Below are positions 6,796-13,345 of a stretch of DNA of 41,515 bases, one piece after another; position 1 is the first letter of the stretch; every line of letters begins with the position of its first letter. The DNA is taken from assembly GCF_000739615.1 (NCBI RefSeq), contig NZ_BATP01000018.1, forward strand, positions 1 to 41,515, given 5' to 3'. A program made the position numbers and the translations under genes. This DNA comes from Haloferula sp. BvORR071 (GTDB lineage Bacteria; Verrucomicrobiota; Verrucomicrobiia; Verrucomicrobiales; Akkermansiaceae). The notes below the pieces were generated by a model, which saw nothing but the letters and a program-made list of their open reading frames with translations, was not told the DNA's origin and did not search any database.

Positions 6796-6922
6796 CCCCG
6801 CTCAGACTCCCCTAGCTCCTGCGCCTTGGACGGCTTGGACATGGTCAGGGCTCTCCCTTATTGGAAGTGCTTGAGCCTACGCAACCTCAACGAAGGACCC
6901 CTCCATTCACTAAACCGAAAGA

Positions 6923-6951
6923 TCGACAAGCCTTCAGGAATTTCTTATACG
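6923..6951 (+). promoter_or_regulatory. Likely promoter of the M23 peptidase gene, with 5' leader hairpin
   Basis: TCGACA (6923-6928, five of six to TTGACA), a 17-bp spacer, then TATACG (6946-6951). Transcription would begin around 6958, at the foot of a perfect 7-bp hairpin CTCCGCG / CGCGGAG (6957-6963 with 6969-6975). A consensus AGGAGG ribosome site (6985-6990) follows 8 bp before the ATG. Such a 5'-terminal hairpin would be expected to protect the messenger. Confidence 0.45.
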
Positions 6952-6998
6952 GCACTCTCCGCGATCCACGCGGAGCAAGCCGCCAGGAGGAATTCGCC

Positions 6999-7565
6999 AT
7001 GCCACTTCAACTGACCTCATTCCCTTTGCTGGTCCCGCGCGACGGGCGGGTAAGCTTCCACGATGGCTTCGCCGACAACCGGCACGGCATGGCGCACGAC
7101 GCGATCGATCTGAGCGCACCCCAAGGGACCTTGGTCCTTTCAGCGGCGGACGGCGTGGTATTGCAGAGTTGGATGAGCGGTCACGGGCCGGTGGTGGGGG
7201 CTGGCTGGTCGCCACGGGGCGGGAATATCGTGACCATCCTCGATCGCCAAGGCTACGTGCATTACTACGCCCACTTGATGGACTCGCCGAGCGTGCGGCC
7301 GGGACAGAGCTTCCGAGCGGGAGGCGTGCTCGGGCGGGTGGGCAATACCGGTTCGGTGGCGCATGGAGGGCCGATGCACCTGCACTACCAGGTGTGGTCG
7401 ACCGGCGCGGGGCGCGATGCGGAGCGGGCCTCCGGTGTTTTCACCCGGCGCTTCGGACCTTCGGTGAATCCGTATCCCGAACTGGTGCGCTTGGCGCGAG
7501 GGCTCGGTGCCCAAGTGCAGGGCAGCGGCCATGTGGCACTGGGCCTTGCGGCATCCGAGCGCTGA
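6999..7565 (+). CDS. M23 family metallopeptidase (LytM-like), no signal peptide
   Basis: A 188-residue zinc peptidase of the LytM/lysostaphin fold, a family that cuts peptide cross-links in murein. Metal and catalytic residues are all present: H33 and D37 (HDAIDL), H92 (YYAHL) and the HxH pair H127/H129 (MHLHYQ). The glycine-rich strand GRVGNTGSVAHGGP precedes the last pair as usual. The ATG at 6999 follows a perfect AGGAGG, which decides the start over in-frame ATG 6861. Unusually there is no signal peptide, anchor or LysM/SH3 domain: the whole protein is the catalytic domain. It therefore either stays in the cytoplasm, is released by lysis, or acts on another substrate. It stands alone just right of the cassette remnant. 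Confidence 0.88.
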   Translation: MPLQLTSFPLLVPRDGRVSFHDGFADNRHGMAHDAIDLSAPQGTLVLSAADGVVLQSWMSGHGPVVGAGWSPRGGNIVTILDRQGYVHYYAHLMDSPSVRPGQSFRAGGVLGRVGNTGSVAHGGPMHLHYQVWSTGAGRDAERASGVFTRRFGPSVNPYPELVRLARGLGAQVQGSGHVALGLAASER

Positions 7566-8062
7566 GGCAAAGCGGCGGAAGTTGCCGCTGCGAGGAGAGA
7601 AAGGTAGGTGAAGTTTCACAAGAGTTAGTGCACCGATTTCCGAATCGCGCTCCGCCAGTCGAGGCTTCATCTCCGGAGGAGAAGAAGGAAGAGCGGTGAG
7701 ATGAGCTGCGCGGACGGCTCGGCTTGGTTCAATTTGCATTTCTTTCGGGCAAGCGGCTGCGATTGATCACCGACCTGCTCTCCTGCCAGCACGAATTGGA
7801 GATGAACTTACACGACTGGGTCCAGCCCGCGGGTCTGCGATATGACCGCGGATGTGCTGATGCAGTGAGCACGAGGAGCCATGGAGTTCCCGCGCAAAGG
7901 GAGCTTAGCTGAGAGAAATGAAGCTGTAAGCCGAGGACAGAGCACGCTGAGGGCGAGCCCCGAGATCTTCAGCGGTTTAAGCAACTAGTCGTCAACTGAC
8001 CCCACTCGGGCCCACGCCCTCTGCTTTCCTTGAGACGGCCTTGGCTTGCGAAGTTGGACGCC
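7566..8062. other. 497-bp stretch without a convincing gene
   Basis: It starts with a short hairpin AGCGGC / GCCGCT (7572-7577 with 7585-7590) that could end the M23 transcript though no T-run follows. A 62-codon frame at 7724-7912 has poor protein-like composition and no ribosome site. No repeats or RNA gene recognised. It may be a decayed gene. Confidence 0.4.
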
Positions 8063-9196
8063 TCAGGTGCCTGGCCGGTGGGTGGCAAAGAAGTCGAGCA
8101 GGCTCTGAGGCGCGCTGTCTCCGAACAACACCTTTTGCATCTCTTCGGCTTGCTTGGCAGCGGCGGCGCTGCGGGGAAAGAGGTCCTCTTCATACTTGGC
8201 GAGCGCGGCCTCCACATCACCGGGATGGGCGGCGATGGCCCTGCCGAGTTCAGCGCCGTCGAGCATGGCGAGGTTTGCCCCTTCGCCTGACGGAATCATC
8301 AAATGGGCCGCATCGCCGAGTAATGTCACCCCGGGTATACGCTCCCATCGATGGTCGGCGGGGAGCGTATGGAGAACACGGTGCACAGGCTTGGTCTCAG
8401 CATCGGTGATGAGTGCTGTCAGCTCCGGAGCCCAGCCGTCAAACTCCTCTGCAATACGGGCCAAGGCAGTCACCGGGTCAGACGGGTCTAGGCCGTCAAT
8501 CCAGGCCTTCGGCTTGTTCAACGCCACGTAAGCGTGCAGCACCCCTTTGGGCTCGCGGTGAGCGAAAATGCCTTTCCCCGGAGCCAATGCAAACAACGAA
8601 CCACCGCCAACCGCTTCTGCACTCGCCATGTGGCGGGTGTCGCAGTCAGACAGATAGGTCTCAATGAAGGTCGTGCCAACATACATCGGCTCCGCCACCG
8701 AAAGAAGAGGGCGGACTCTCGACCAAGCACCATCGGCTCCCACGAGCAGCCCGGTCGTGACGAATGTCCCATCGGTGAAAGTCACCTGATGCCGTCCGCC
8801 GCCAAGTGGCCCCACTGAGGCCACCTTGTGTCCCCAGCGGATCGCGCCATCCGGAAGCGATTCAATCAGGACCCGCCGGAGTTCGCCCCGCGGCACCTCA
8901 GGCCGCCCACCTGTGCCATCGTCGGGCTGTTCGAGCAAAACCCGCCCATCCTGGCCAATCACCCGCAGTGCCTGCCCGCCTGGATGAATGATCCCAAGGA
9001 ACTCTTCAAAGAGCCCTGCCATCCTGAGCGCGAGCTGGCCGTCGGGTTCGTGAATATCGAGCATGCCCCCTTGGCCTCGCGAGCCCGCCGAGGCTTCCGC
9101 CTCATAAACTGTCGCCGCAATCCCGTGAAGGTGAAGCACACGAGCGAGGGTCAAGCCGCCGAGACCGGCACCGATGATCGTGATTGGAGTATCCAT
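8063..9196 (-). CDS. FAD-dependent monooxygenase, TetX-like
   Basis: A 377-residue class A flavoprotein monooxygenase. It shows the Rossmann FAD motif IIGAGLGGLTLARVL (residues 6-20), a GGMLDIHEPDGQLALRMAGL segment closely matching the same region of tetracycline-inactivating TetX, and the second FAD motif GDAAHLMIPSGEGANLAMLD near residue 305. Enzymes of this subgroup hydroxylate aromatic or polyketide substrates with NADPH and oxygen. The ATG at 9196 is preferred; a start four codons upstream is possible. It is divergent from a TetR-family regulator, with two operator palindromes between them, so expression is probably induced by a small-molecule ligand. Whether it attacks tetracyclines cannot be read from the sequence; other drugs or metabolites are equally likely. 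Confidence 0.88.
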   Translation of the reverse strand: MDTPITIIGAGLGGLTLARVLHLHGIAATVYEAEASAGSRGQGGMLDIHEPDGQLALRMAGLFEEFLGIIHPGGQALRVIGQDGRVLLEQPDDGTGGRPEVPRGELRRVLIESLPDGAIRWGHKVASVGPLGGGRHQVTFTDGTFVTTGLLVGADGAWSRVRPLLSVAEPMYVGTTFIETYLSDCDTRHMASAEAVGGGSLFALAPGKGIFAHREPKGVLHAYVALNKPKAWIDGLDPSDPVTALARIAEEFDGWAPELTALITDAETKPVHRVLHTLPADHRWERIPGVTLLGDAAHLMIPSGEGANLAMLDGAELGRAIAAHPGDVEAALAKYEEDLFPRSAAAAKQAEEMQKVLFGDSAPQSLLDFFATHRPGT

Positions 9197-9207
9197 AACC
9201 TGGGGCA

Positions 9208-9236
9208 CAAATGGAACACCGTTCCAGACACGTCAA
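9208..9236 (-). promoter_or_regulatory. Probable promoter of the TetX-like gene
   Basis: On the minus strand TTGACG (9236-9231) and, after 17 bp, CATTTG (9213-9208). The -35 box matches five of six; the -10 box is weak by the sigma-70 standard. Operator 1 (9212-9226) covers the spacer and the -10 edge, so a bound repressor would block polymerase. Confidence 0.45.
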
Positions 9237-9259
9237 CAAATTACTGGAACATCGTTCCA
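9212..9259. promoter_or_regulatory. Twin TetR-type operators
   Basis: Two near-identical 15-bp palindromes, TGGAACACCGTTCCA (9212-9226) and TGGAACATCGTTCCA (9245-9259), with centres 33 bp apart, about three helical turns, so on the same DNA face. Operator 1 overlaps the monooxygenase promoter; operator 2 lies directly upstream of the regulator gene (a -10-like TAGATT follows at 9267). Each half-site is TGGAAC. Confidence 0.85.
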
Positions 9260-9277
9260 AGAACCCTAGATTCAGGC

Positions 9278-9988
9278 ATGAAGAAAACGGCAAGTGGCCC
9301 TCAGCGGCGTGAAAATCCGCTCTCGCGGGAACGCATCACCGAGGCCGCTATCGAGCTCCTGGACCACAGCGGAGAAGGCGGCCTGACATTCCGCGCCCTG
9401 TCCGAACGACTCGCCACTGGGGCCGGCGCGATCTATTGGCACATCGCCAATAGGAGCGATCTGCTGACAGCCGCTTGCGATGCCATGGTCGCCCGCACCC
9501 TGAAGGCGAACGCCATCGGCGCAACACCAGCAGCCACCATCCGGGGCATCGCCCTTGGAATGTTCGACGCGATTGACGGGCATCCTTGGCTGGGCTCGGC
9601 ACTCATCCACTCCGCAGGGCAACTGCCGATGGTGCGCGTTTTTGAGAGCATCGGTCACCAGGTTCGCGAGCTTGGTGTGCCGAACGAAGAGCAGTGGGGA
9701 GTGGCGTGCGCACTACTGAACTACATCCTTGGCGTCGGTGGGCAGAACGCGGCCAATACGCAGTTTGCCAAGGCGAGAAACTTGGACAGATCCCACTTTC
9801 TCGATGCAGTGTCGACGATGTGGTCCCAACTTAATCCGGACGAGTACCCCTTTGCTCACAGCGTCGCCGGACATTTGAGAGTTCACGACGATCGCAACGA
9901 TTTCCTCACCGGGATCGACCTCATTCTGAAGGGCGCAGAGTCGCCGCGACAGCTCCGCCCCGCCTTGCATGAGAGCGGAAACTCCTGA
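9278..9988 (+). CDS. TetR/AcrR family transcriptional regulator
   Basis: A 236-residue repressor. The N-terminal HTH is clear: SRERITEAAIELLDHSGEGG, LTFRALSERLATGAGAIYWH, IANRSDLLTAACDAMV (residues 17-70), the standard TetR_N pattern. The helical C-terminal part binds ligand and dimerises. The ATG at 9278 is chosen because the open frame continuing upstream to 8828 would run through both operators and antisense to the monooxygenase. It most likely represses itself and the divergent TetX-like gene through the twin palindromes. The C-terminal tail (about 25 residues) is basic and probably disordered. Confidence 0.92.
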   Translation: MKKTASGPQRRENPLSRERITEAAIELLDHSGEGGLTFRALSERLATGAGAIYWHIANRSDLLTAACDAMVARTLKANAIGATPAATIRGIALGMFDAIDGHPWLGSALIHSAGQLPMVRVFESIGHQVRELGVPNEEQWGVACALLNYILGVGGQNAANTQFAKARNLDRSHFLDAVSTMWSQLNPDEYPFAHSVAGHLRVHDDRNDFLTGIDLILKGAESPRQLRPALHESGNS

Positions 9989-10013
9989 CCGTGAGTTGCC
10001 GTAAAGCAGGACA

Positions 10014-10505
10014 ATGAGTGCACGAGTAAGGGAGATCTACGTCGGTGACCAGCGGGAGGCCCCGATGAAGTTCGTTCGCAGGATCGAAGCTATTGCGGGC
10101 AAGGGGCTCGACGGCGACCGCTATGCGCTTGGCACGGGCTCTTACTCAAAGTCCAAGGGCATCCGGGAGGTAACGCTGATCGAAATCGAGGCCCTGTGGA
10201 ATTTCTTCCGGGTATCGGGCATCGATCTTCACCCCGGCCTCACGCGCCGCAACATTGTTACCGAGGGAATTCAGCTTTCAGACCTCGTCGGCTCTTCCTT
10301 CTCCATCGGCCCGGTGTCGTTCCTCGGCCTGCGCCCCTGCCCGCCGTGCCGGCATCTCGCCAAGCTCATCGGGATGCCAGAGGTCCTTGATGGGCTCGCC
10401 CATTCCGGGGGGATTTACGCTCAAGTATTGAGTGGTGGCCCCATCCGCATCGATGATCCGGTGATACTTGACGCATCACTGACGACGGTGAATTACGAGA
10501 ACTGA
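10014..10505 (+). CDS. MOSC domain-containing protein
   Basis: A 163-residue stand-alone MOSC domain, the sulfur-carrier fold shared with molybdenum cofactor sulfurase C-termini and with YiiM/YuaD. Recognised from IAGKGLDGDRYALGTG, the EVTLIEIEAL and GLTRRNIVTEGIQLSDLVG strands, and the conserved cysteine in LRPCPPCRHLAKL that carries the sulfur. Stand-alone members are thought to act in resistance to N-hydroxylated bases or in metal-sulfur assembly. It is 25 bp downstream of the TetR gene on the same strand and could be co-transcribed with it. Confidence 0.9.
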   Translation: MSARVREIYVGDQREAPMKFVRRIEAIAGKGLDGDRYALGTGSYSKSKGIREVTLIEIEALWNFFRVSGIDLHPGLTRRNIVTEGIQLSDLVGSSFSIGPVSFLGLRPCPPCRHLAKLIGMPEVLDGLAHSGGIYAQVLSGGPIRIDDPVILDASLTTVNYEN

Positions 10506-10556
10506 CCTCATTCACCCTTGATTCCCTCTGACACGATTGGCCCATATTCGTGCAGT

Positions 10557-10850
10557 ATGGATCTAGACGAAGAGAAGTTGAAGCCGGTCGCTGAAGCGAT
10601 CCTGCAAATATTCAAAGTTTTCAACATGTTCGGATTCAAGGCCGGTGATGATCTGCGTCTCGGCAGCTTCATGCACCTGTTCGAGGAAGAAGGGGCGTCC
10701 AAGTCGGACGTCGACAAGGCTCTCGTTTCCTTGGTGGAAAGAAAGATCCTGCTGCCGAATTCAGAGCCTGGTGTTCGCCCTGGCGGCTACGTGCTCACGA
10801 CCGATGGTGAAGCGACGATGCGCAAGTGTCTTGATCTGGATTCAGAGTGA
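10557..10850 (+). CDS. Hypothetical protein, winged-helix-like
   Basis: A 97-residue acidic protein starting MDLDEEKLKPVAEAILQIFK. The run of three helices followed by LVERKILLPNSEPGVRPGGYVLTTDGEATM (a possible beta-wing: VLTTDGEATMRK resembles the 'YxLTxxG' end of winged-helix domains) suggests a wHTH fold, but no family is recognised and there is no basic recognition helix. I chose ATG 10557; a TTG at 10518 would add 13 residues. It lies 51 bp after the MOSC gene. Confidence 0.6.
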   Translation: MDLDEEKLKPVAEAILQIFKVFNMFGFKAGDDLRLGSFMHLFEEEGASKSDVDKALVSLVERKILLPNSEPGVRPGGYVLTTDGEATMRKCLDLDSE

Positions 10851-10935
10851 AGGCGTTCTCCTGCGGCACAAAGATGGTGCCTTCGACACAAAAGGCCATG
10901 TCCCAAGCCGAAGCGCTCGCTTGCCGTTCGCGGGC

Positions 10936-11442
10936 TTAGCGCTTCTTGCCCCCGAGGCCGGGCACGGCCGTGACTTGTTTCATCCACTCCGCGATCTGGT
11001 CTTCGTCGAGGTCGCCCAAGGTTTTAAGCTCCACGCCGCGCGTGGCCTTGCCCATGGCCACCGGCGTGACCGGCGGCACTGGCTTGAGCGAAGCGCCGTT
11101 GATGAACATGAGTTTGACGTGGCCGTCGAAGCCGCCGCAAGAGAAGCACCAGCCGTCGCCGACACCATAGTACGACATGCCCCATTTCACGGAGCGCTCC
11201 AGACCGGGCAGCGTCTTGGCAGCCAGGGCATCGACCCTTTCGGCGATGCCACGCTGCGGCTGCGGCAAGCTGGCGATGTAGGCGAAGACCGGCTTGTCGC
11301 CGGCCGCAGCTTTCGCGGAGCTTGCCTTGCCGGTGGCCATGGACTCCGGAAGCGCCGTGGCGGCGTTGCCTTCCGCCGCCGGACGCTTGGCCGCTTTCTT
11401 GACTGCGGGTTTGGAAGTCTCGTCTATCTTGCGGGCGGCCAT
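10936..11442 (-). CDS. DUF1801 / YdhG-like domain protein
   Basis: A 168-residue protein with an N-terminal disordered Lys/Ala-rich tail (residues 1-50, VKKAAKRPAAEG) followed by a DUF1801 domain: VFAYIASLPQPQRGIAERVD, LPGLERSVKWGMSYYGVGDG, KLMFINGASL. This fold is found in YdhG and in the frataxin-like/YdeI group; its biochemical role is not settled. A second protein with the same layout (basic tail plus DUF1801) is at 29127-29675. It ends convergent with the preceding gene (85-bp gap). Confidence 0.85.
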   Translation of the reverse strand: MAARKIDETSKPAVKKAAKRPAAEGNAATALPESMATGKASSAKAAAGDKPVFAYIASLPQPQRGIAERVDALAAKTLPGLERSVKWGMSYYGVGDGWCFSCGGFDGHVKLMFINGASLKPVPPVTPVAMGKATRGVELKTLGDLDEDQIAEWMKQVTAVPGLGGKKR

Positions 11443-11569
11443 AGTTTTATCACGACTGCTTTTGCCGTGCTCCTAGTTCGATAACACGAAGCCATAATTG
11501 TGGCAGCCGAGGGCGTCAAGCTGCTTGAACTTTTGGGAGGCACGGCCTCCAAGTCGTAAGGAAGCACAA

Positions 11570-11689
11570 ATGTCGGAGTTCGAGAACTGCCCCCTCCAGC
11601 GGAATTTAGCAGAGCACTTGAGCACAGGCATGGATGAACTTGCAAAGCCCCTTGGAGGAAAACCCAGTGGCATTCTTCTTTTCGATTGA
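11570..11689 (+). CDS. Possible 39-residue small protein
   Basis: MSEFENCPLQRNLAEHLSTG then MDELAKPLGGKPSGILLFD, preceded by AAGGA seven bases before the ATG. Composition is protein-like but no family is recognised. It lies in the gap between a minus-strand gene and the HAD-like gene, 38 bp before the latter. It may be a gene fragment. Confidence 0.3.
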   Translation: MSEFENCPLQRNLAEHLSTGMDELAKPLGGKPSGILLFD

Positions 11690-11727
11690 TCATCACGAGA
11701 TTTGGATTGGATCAGTCTTTGAAGCTC

Positions 11728-12048
11728 ATGAGCACGATCATCTACGTCGATGTCGACGACACTCTGATTCGAACGGTTGGCACCAGACGAATTCCCATTC
11801 CGGAAGTGATCGCGCATGTCCGGCAGCTCAAAGCGGATGGTGCGGAACTCTATCTGTGGAGTGCTGGCGGTGCCCAATACTGCGAGGAGATCGCAGACGA
11901 ACTCGGGCTCCGCGATTGCTTCCAAGCCTTTCTTCCGAAGCCGCGGATCATCATCGATGACCAAGAAGTCCGAGATTGGGTCTTCTGCACGACCTTCCAT
12001 CCCTCCACCTGCGCCAACCGCACGCTTGAGGATTACTTCAGGATGTGA
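11728..12048 (+). CDS. HAD-like hydrolase, short
   Basis: A 106-residue protein that begins MSTIIYVDVDDTLIRTVG, the DxDxT nucleophile motif of the haloacid dehalogenase superfamily (Asp8/Asp10). Motif II-like LYLWSAGG (Ser) and a late acidic pair in RIIIDDQEV (motif IV) are in place, while a clear Lys of motif III is absent. There is no cap domain, as in small phosphatases. Substrate unknown. It ends 40 bp before the GNAT gene and probably shares its transcript. A longer start at 11686 is possible. Confidence 0.75.
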   Translation: MSTIIYVDVDDTLIRTVGTRRIPIPEVIAHVRQLKADGAELYLWSAGGAQYCEEIADELGLRDCFQAFLPKPRIIIDDQEVRDWVFCTTFHPSTCANRTLEDYFRM

Positions 12049-12088
12049 GACAAGAGCCGGGTGCCGGCAGGCGCCTCCCCGCGTTCGT

Positions 12089-12529
12089 GTGAACGAAATC
12101 CAAACCATCATTGAAGAGCACTGCTCCTCCGAAGACTTGGAGCGAATCGTGGGCTCACTCGTCCGCCACAACGATGGCCAGGCGGCAACGGAGGGCTATC
12201 GCGATTTGGTGGCGCTTTCCCGTCTTGGTGGAGAGCTGGTCGGCGGGCTGATCGGCTACACGCATTGGAACTGGCTTTTCATCAAGCAGCTTTGGGTGGC
12301 AGACGAGGTCCGGCGCAGCGGCATCGGTCGTAGGCTGATGCTGACAGCAGAGCAGGAGGCTTGTCATCGCGGCTGTCTTCACGCGCATTGCGACACCTTC
12401 GATTTCCAGGCGCTTCCATTTTATCAGGCCCTCGGCTACAGCATCTTTGGTCAGTTGGAGGACTATCCCCTTGGCCACACCCGATACTTCCTCCACAAGC
12501 GTAACCTGAATGCGCCCGGAAGCACCTAA
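12089..12529 (+). CDS. GNAT family N-acetyltransferase
   Basis: A 146-residue acetyl-CoA-dependent acyltransferase. The acetyl-CoA-binding signature is in IKQLWVADEVRRSGIGRRLM (V..xxRxxGIG; Q/R-x-x-G-x-A/G), and the C-terminal strand-helix FQALPFYQALGYSIFGQLED is typical (FY..LGY). The protein resembles the group with a final PLGHTRYFLHK motif, found in many single-domain GNATs of unknown substrate. The GTG at 12089 is chosen as start since upstream sequence is not protein-like. Stop and next ATG are separated by 2 bp, implying coupling to the secreted protein gene that follows. Confidence 0.88.
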   Translation: MNEIQTIIEEHCSSEDLERIVGSLVRHNDGQAATEGYRDLVALSRLGGELVGGLIGYTHWNWLFIKQLWVADEVRRSGIGRRLMLTAEQEACHRGCLHAHCDTFDFQALPFYQALGYSIFGQLEDYPLGHTRYFLHKRNLNAPGST

Positions 12530-12531
12530 GC

Positions 12532-13137
12532 ATGCACTCTTCCCTTAAGACCGTTTGGATTGCATTCGCTCTGGCTGTCCCCTGCCCCGGCGGCGAGGTC
12601 CGTCATGTGCAGCAAACTCCAAGCGAATTGGCAGCACTGGGCATCGACTTCGAGAAAGCCGAGTTTGCCTTTGCGGAACCGGTGCTGGGCAGCTTCTGGA
12701 TCGAGTCACAGCCCGACCCGGCCCAGGCAGCCAAGCGTTATGCCGTGTCCCGGGATGGAGTTCTTCCTTCTGCCCGCTTCGTTCTCTCTTACGTGGATAC
12801 GGCACAAGGTCTCTTGCAGTTGTCGGTTACCACGGATCCATCCAACCCTTTGGCCAACCGCGCCTTTACCCTTGGTCCCGATCCGCAGCCGGGCAGCCGG
12901 TCGATTCGCTTTGCGCCCGAGAAACAAGCGGTCGGGTTGGATCAAGATCTCGTCGTGTTTGAGATCCAAATCAAACCGAGCTGGCGAAGGCCAAATGATC
13001 CTATCCGCCGCTACCGTCTTATCGCTCGCTTTTCCAAGCCCGCAGCCAAACCAGGCGGCGCTGGCCAACCCGCTGGCCCTGCGGAGCCGGAGGCTGGTCA
13101 CGATCCTCAAGCACAACCGAAGGCGCAGCCCCACTAG
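12532..13137 (+). CDS. Exported hypothetical protein
   Basis: 201 residues. A Sec-type signal peptide is likely (MHSSLKTVWIAFALAVPCPG; cleavage around residue 20), then a beta-rich domain (residues 25-165) with strands VLPSARFVLSYVDTAQGLLQ, DQDLVVFEIQIKP, RRYRLIARF, and a disordered Pro/Ala/Gln-rich C-terminal tail. No family recognised. Translationally coupled to the preceding GNAT gene by a 2-bp gap, though no functional link is evident. Confidence 0.65.
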   Translation: MHSSLKTVWIAFALAVPCPGGEVRHVQQTPSELAALGIDFEKAEFAFAEPVLGSFWIESQPDPAQAAKRYAVSRDGVLPSARFVLSYVDTAQGLLQLSVTTDPSNPLANRAFTLGPDPQPGSRSIRFAPEKQAVGLDQDLVVFEIQIKPSWRRPNDPIRRYRLIARFSKPAAKPGGAGQPAGPAEPEAGHDPQAQPKAQPH

Positions 13138-13345
13138 CGGTTCGGCGGACCTCAGAGCCCGGGCGCGTTCAAGGCGTATGGACTCGGCCGCGTGTTTCGG
13201 TCGGAGCGGAAATGATACCGATATCTGGCACATGAATGGCTGCGGCCCCGTGTGACAGTTTGCTCACGGTATCCATTGTTCTTCCAGTCCCCCTCCGGCG
13301 TGCTATACGCGAACTCCCCCTAACTCTTGGGCTCTCCTTCCCCCT

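Noticed and set aside
7724..7912. 62-codon frame
   Set aside because: No ribosome site, no protein-like pattern, and no homologue known to me.
8828..9277. Upstream extension of the TetR gene
   Set aside because: It would run through both operators and the promoter of the divergent gene; the TetR fold starts at 9278.
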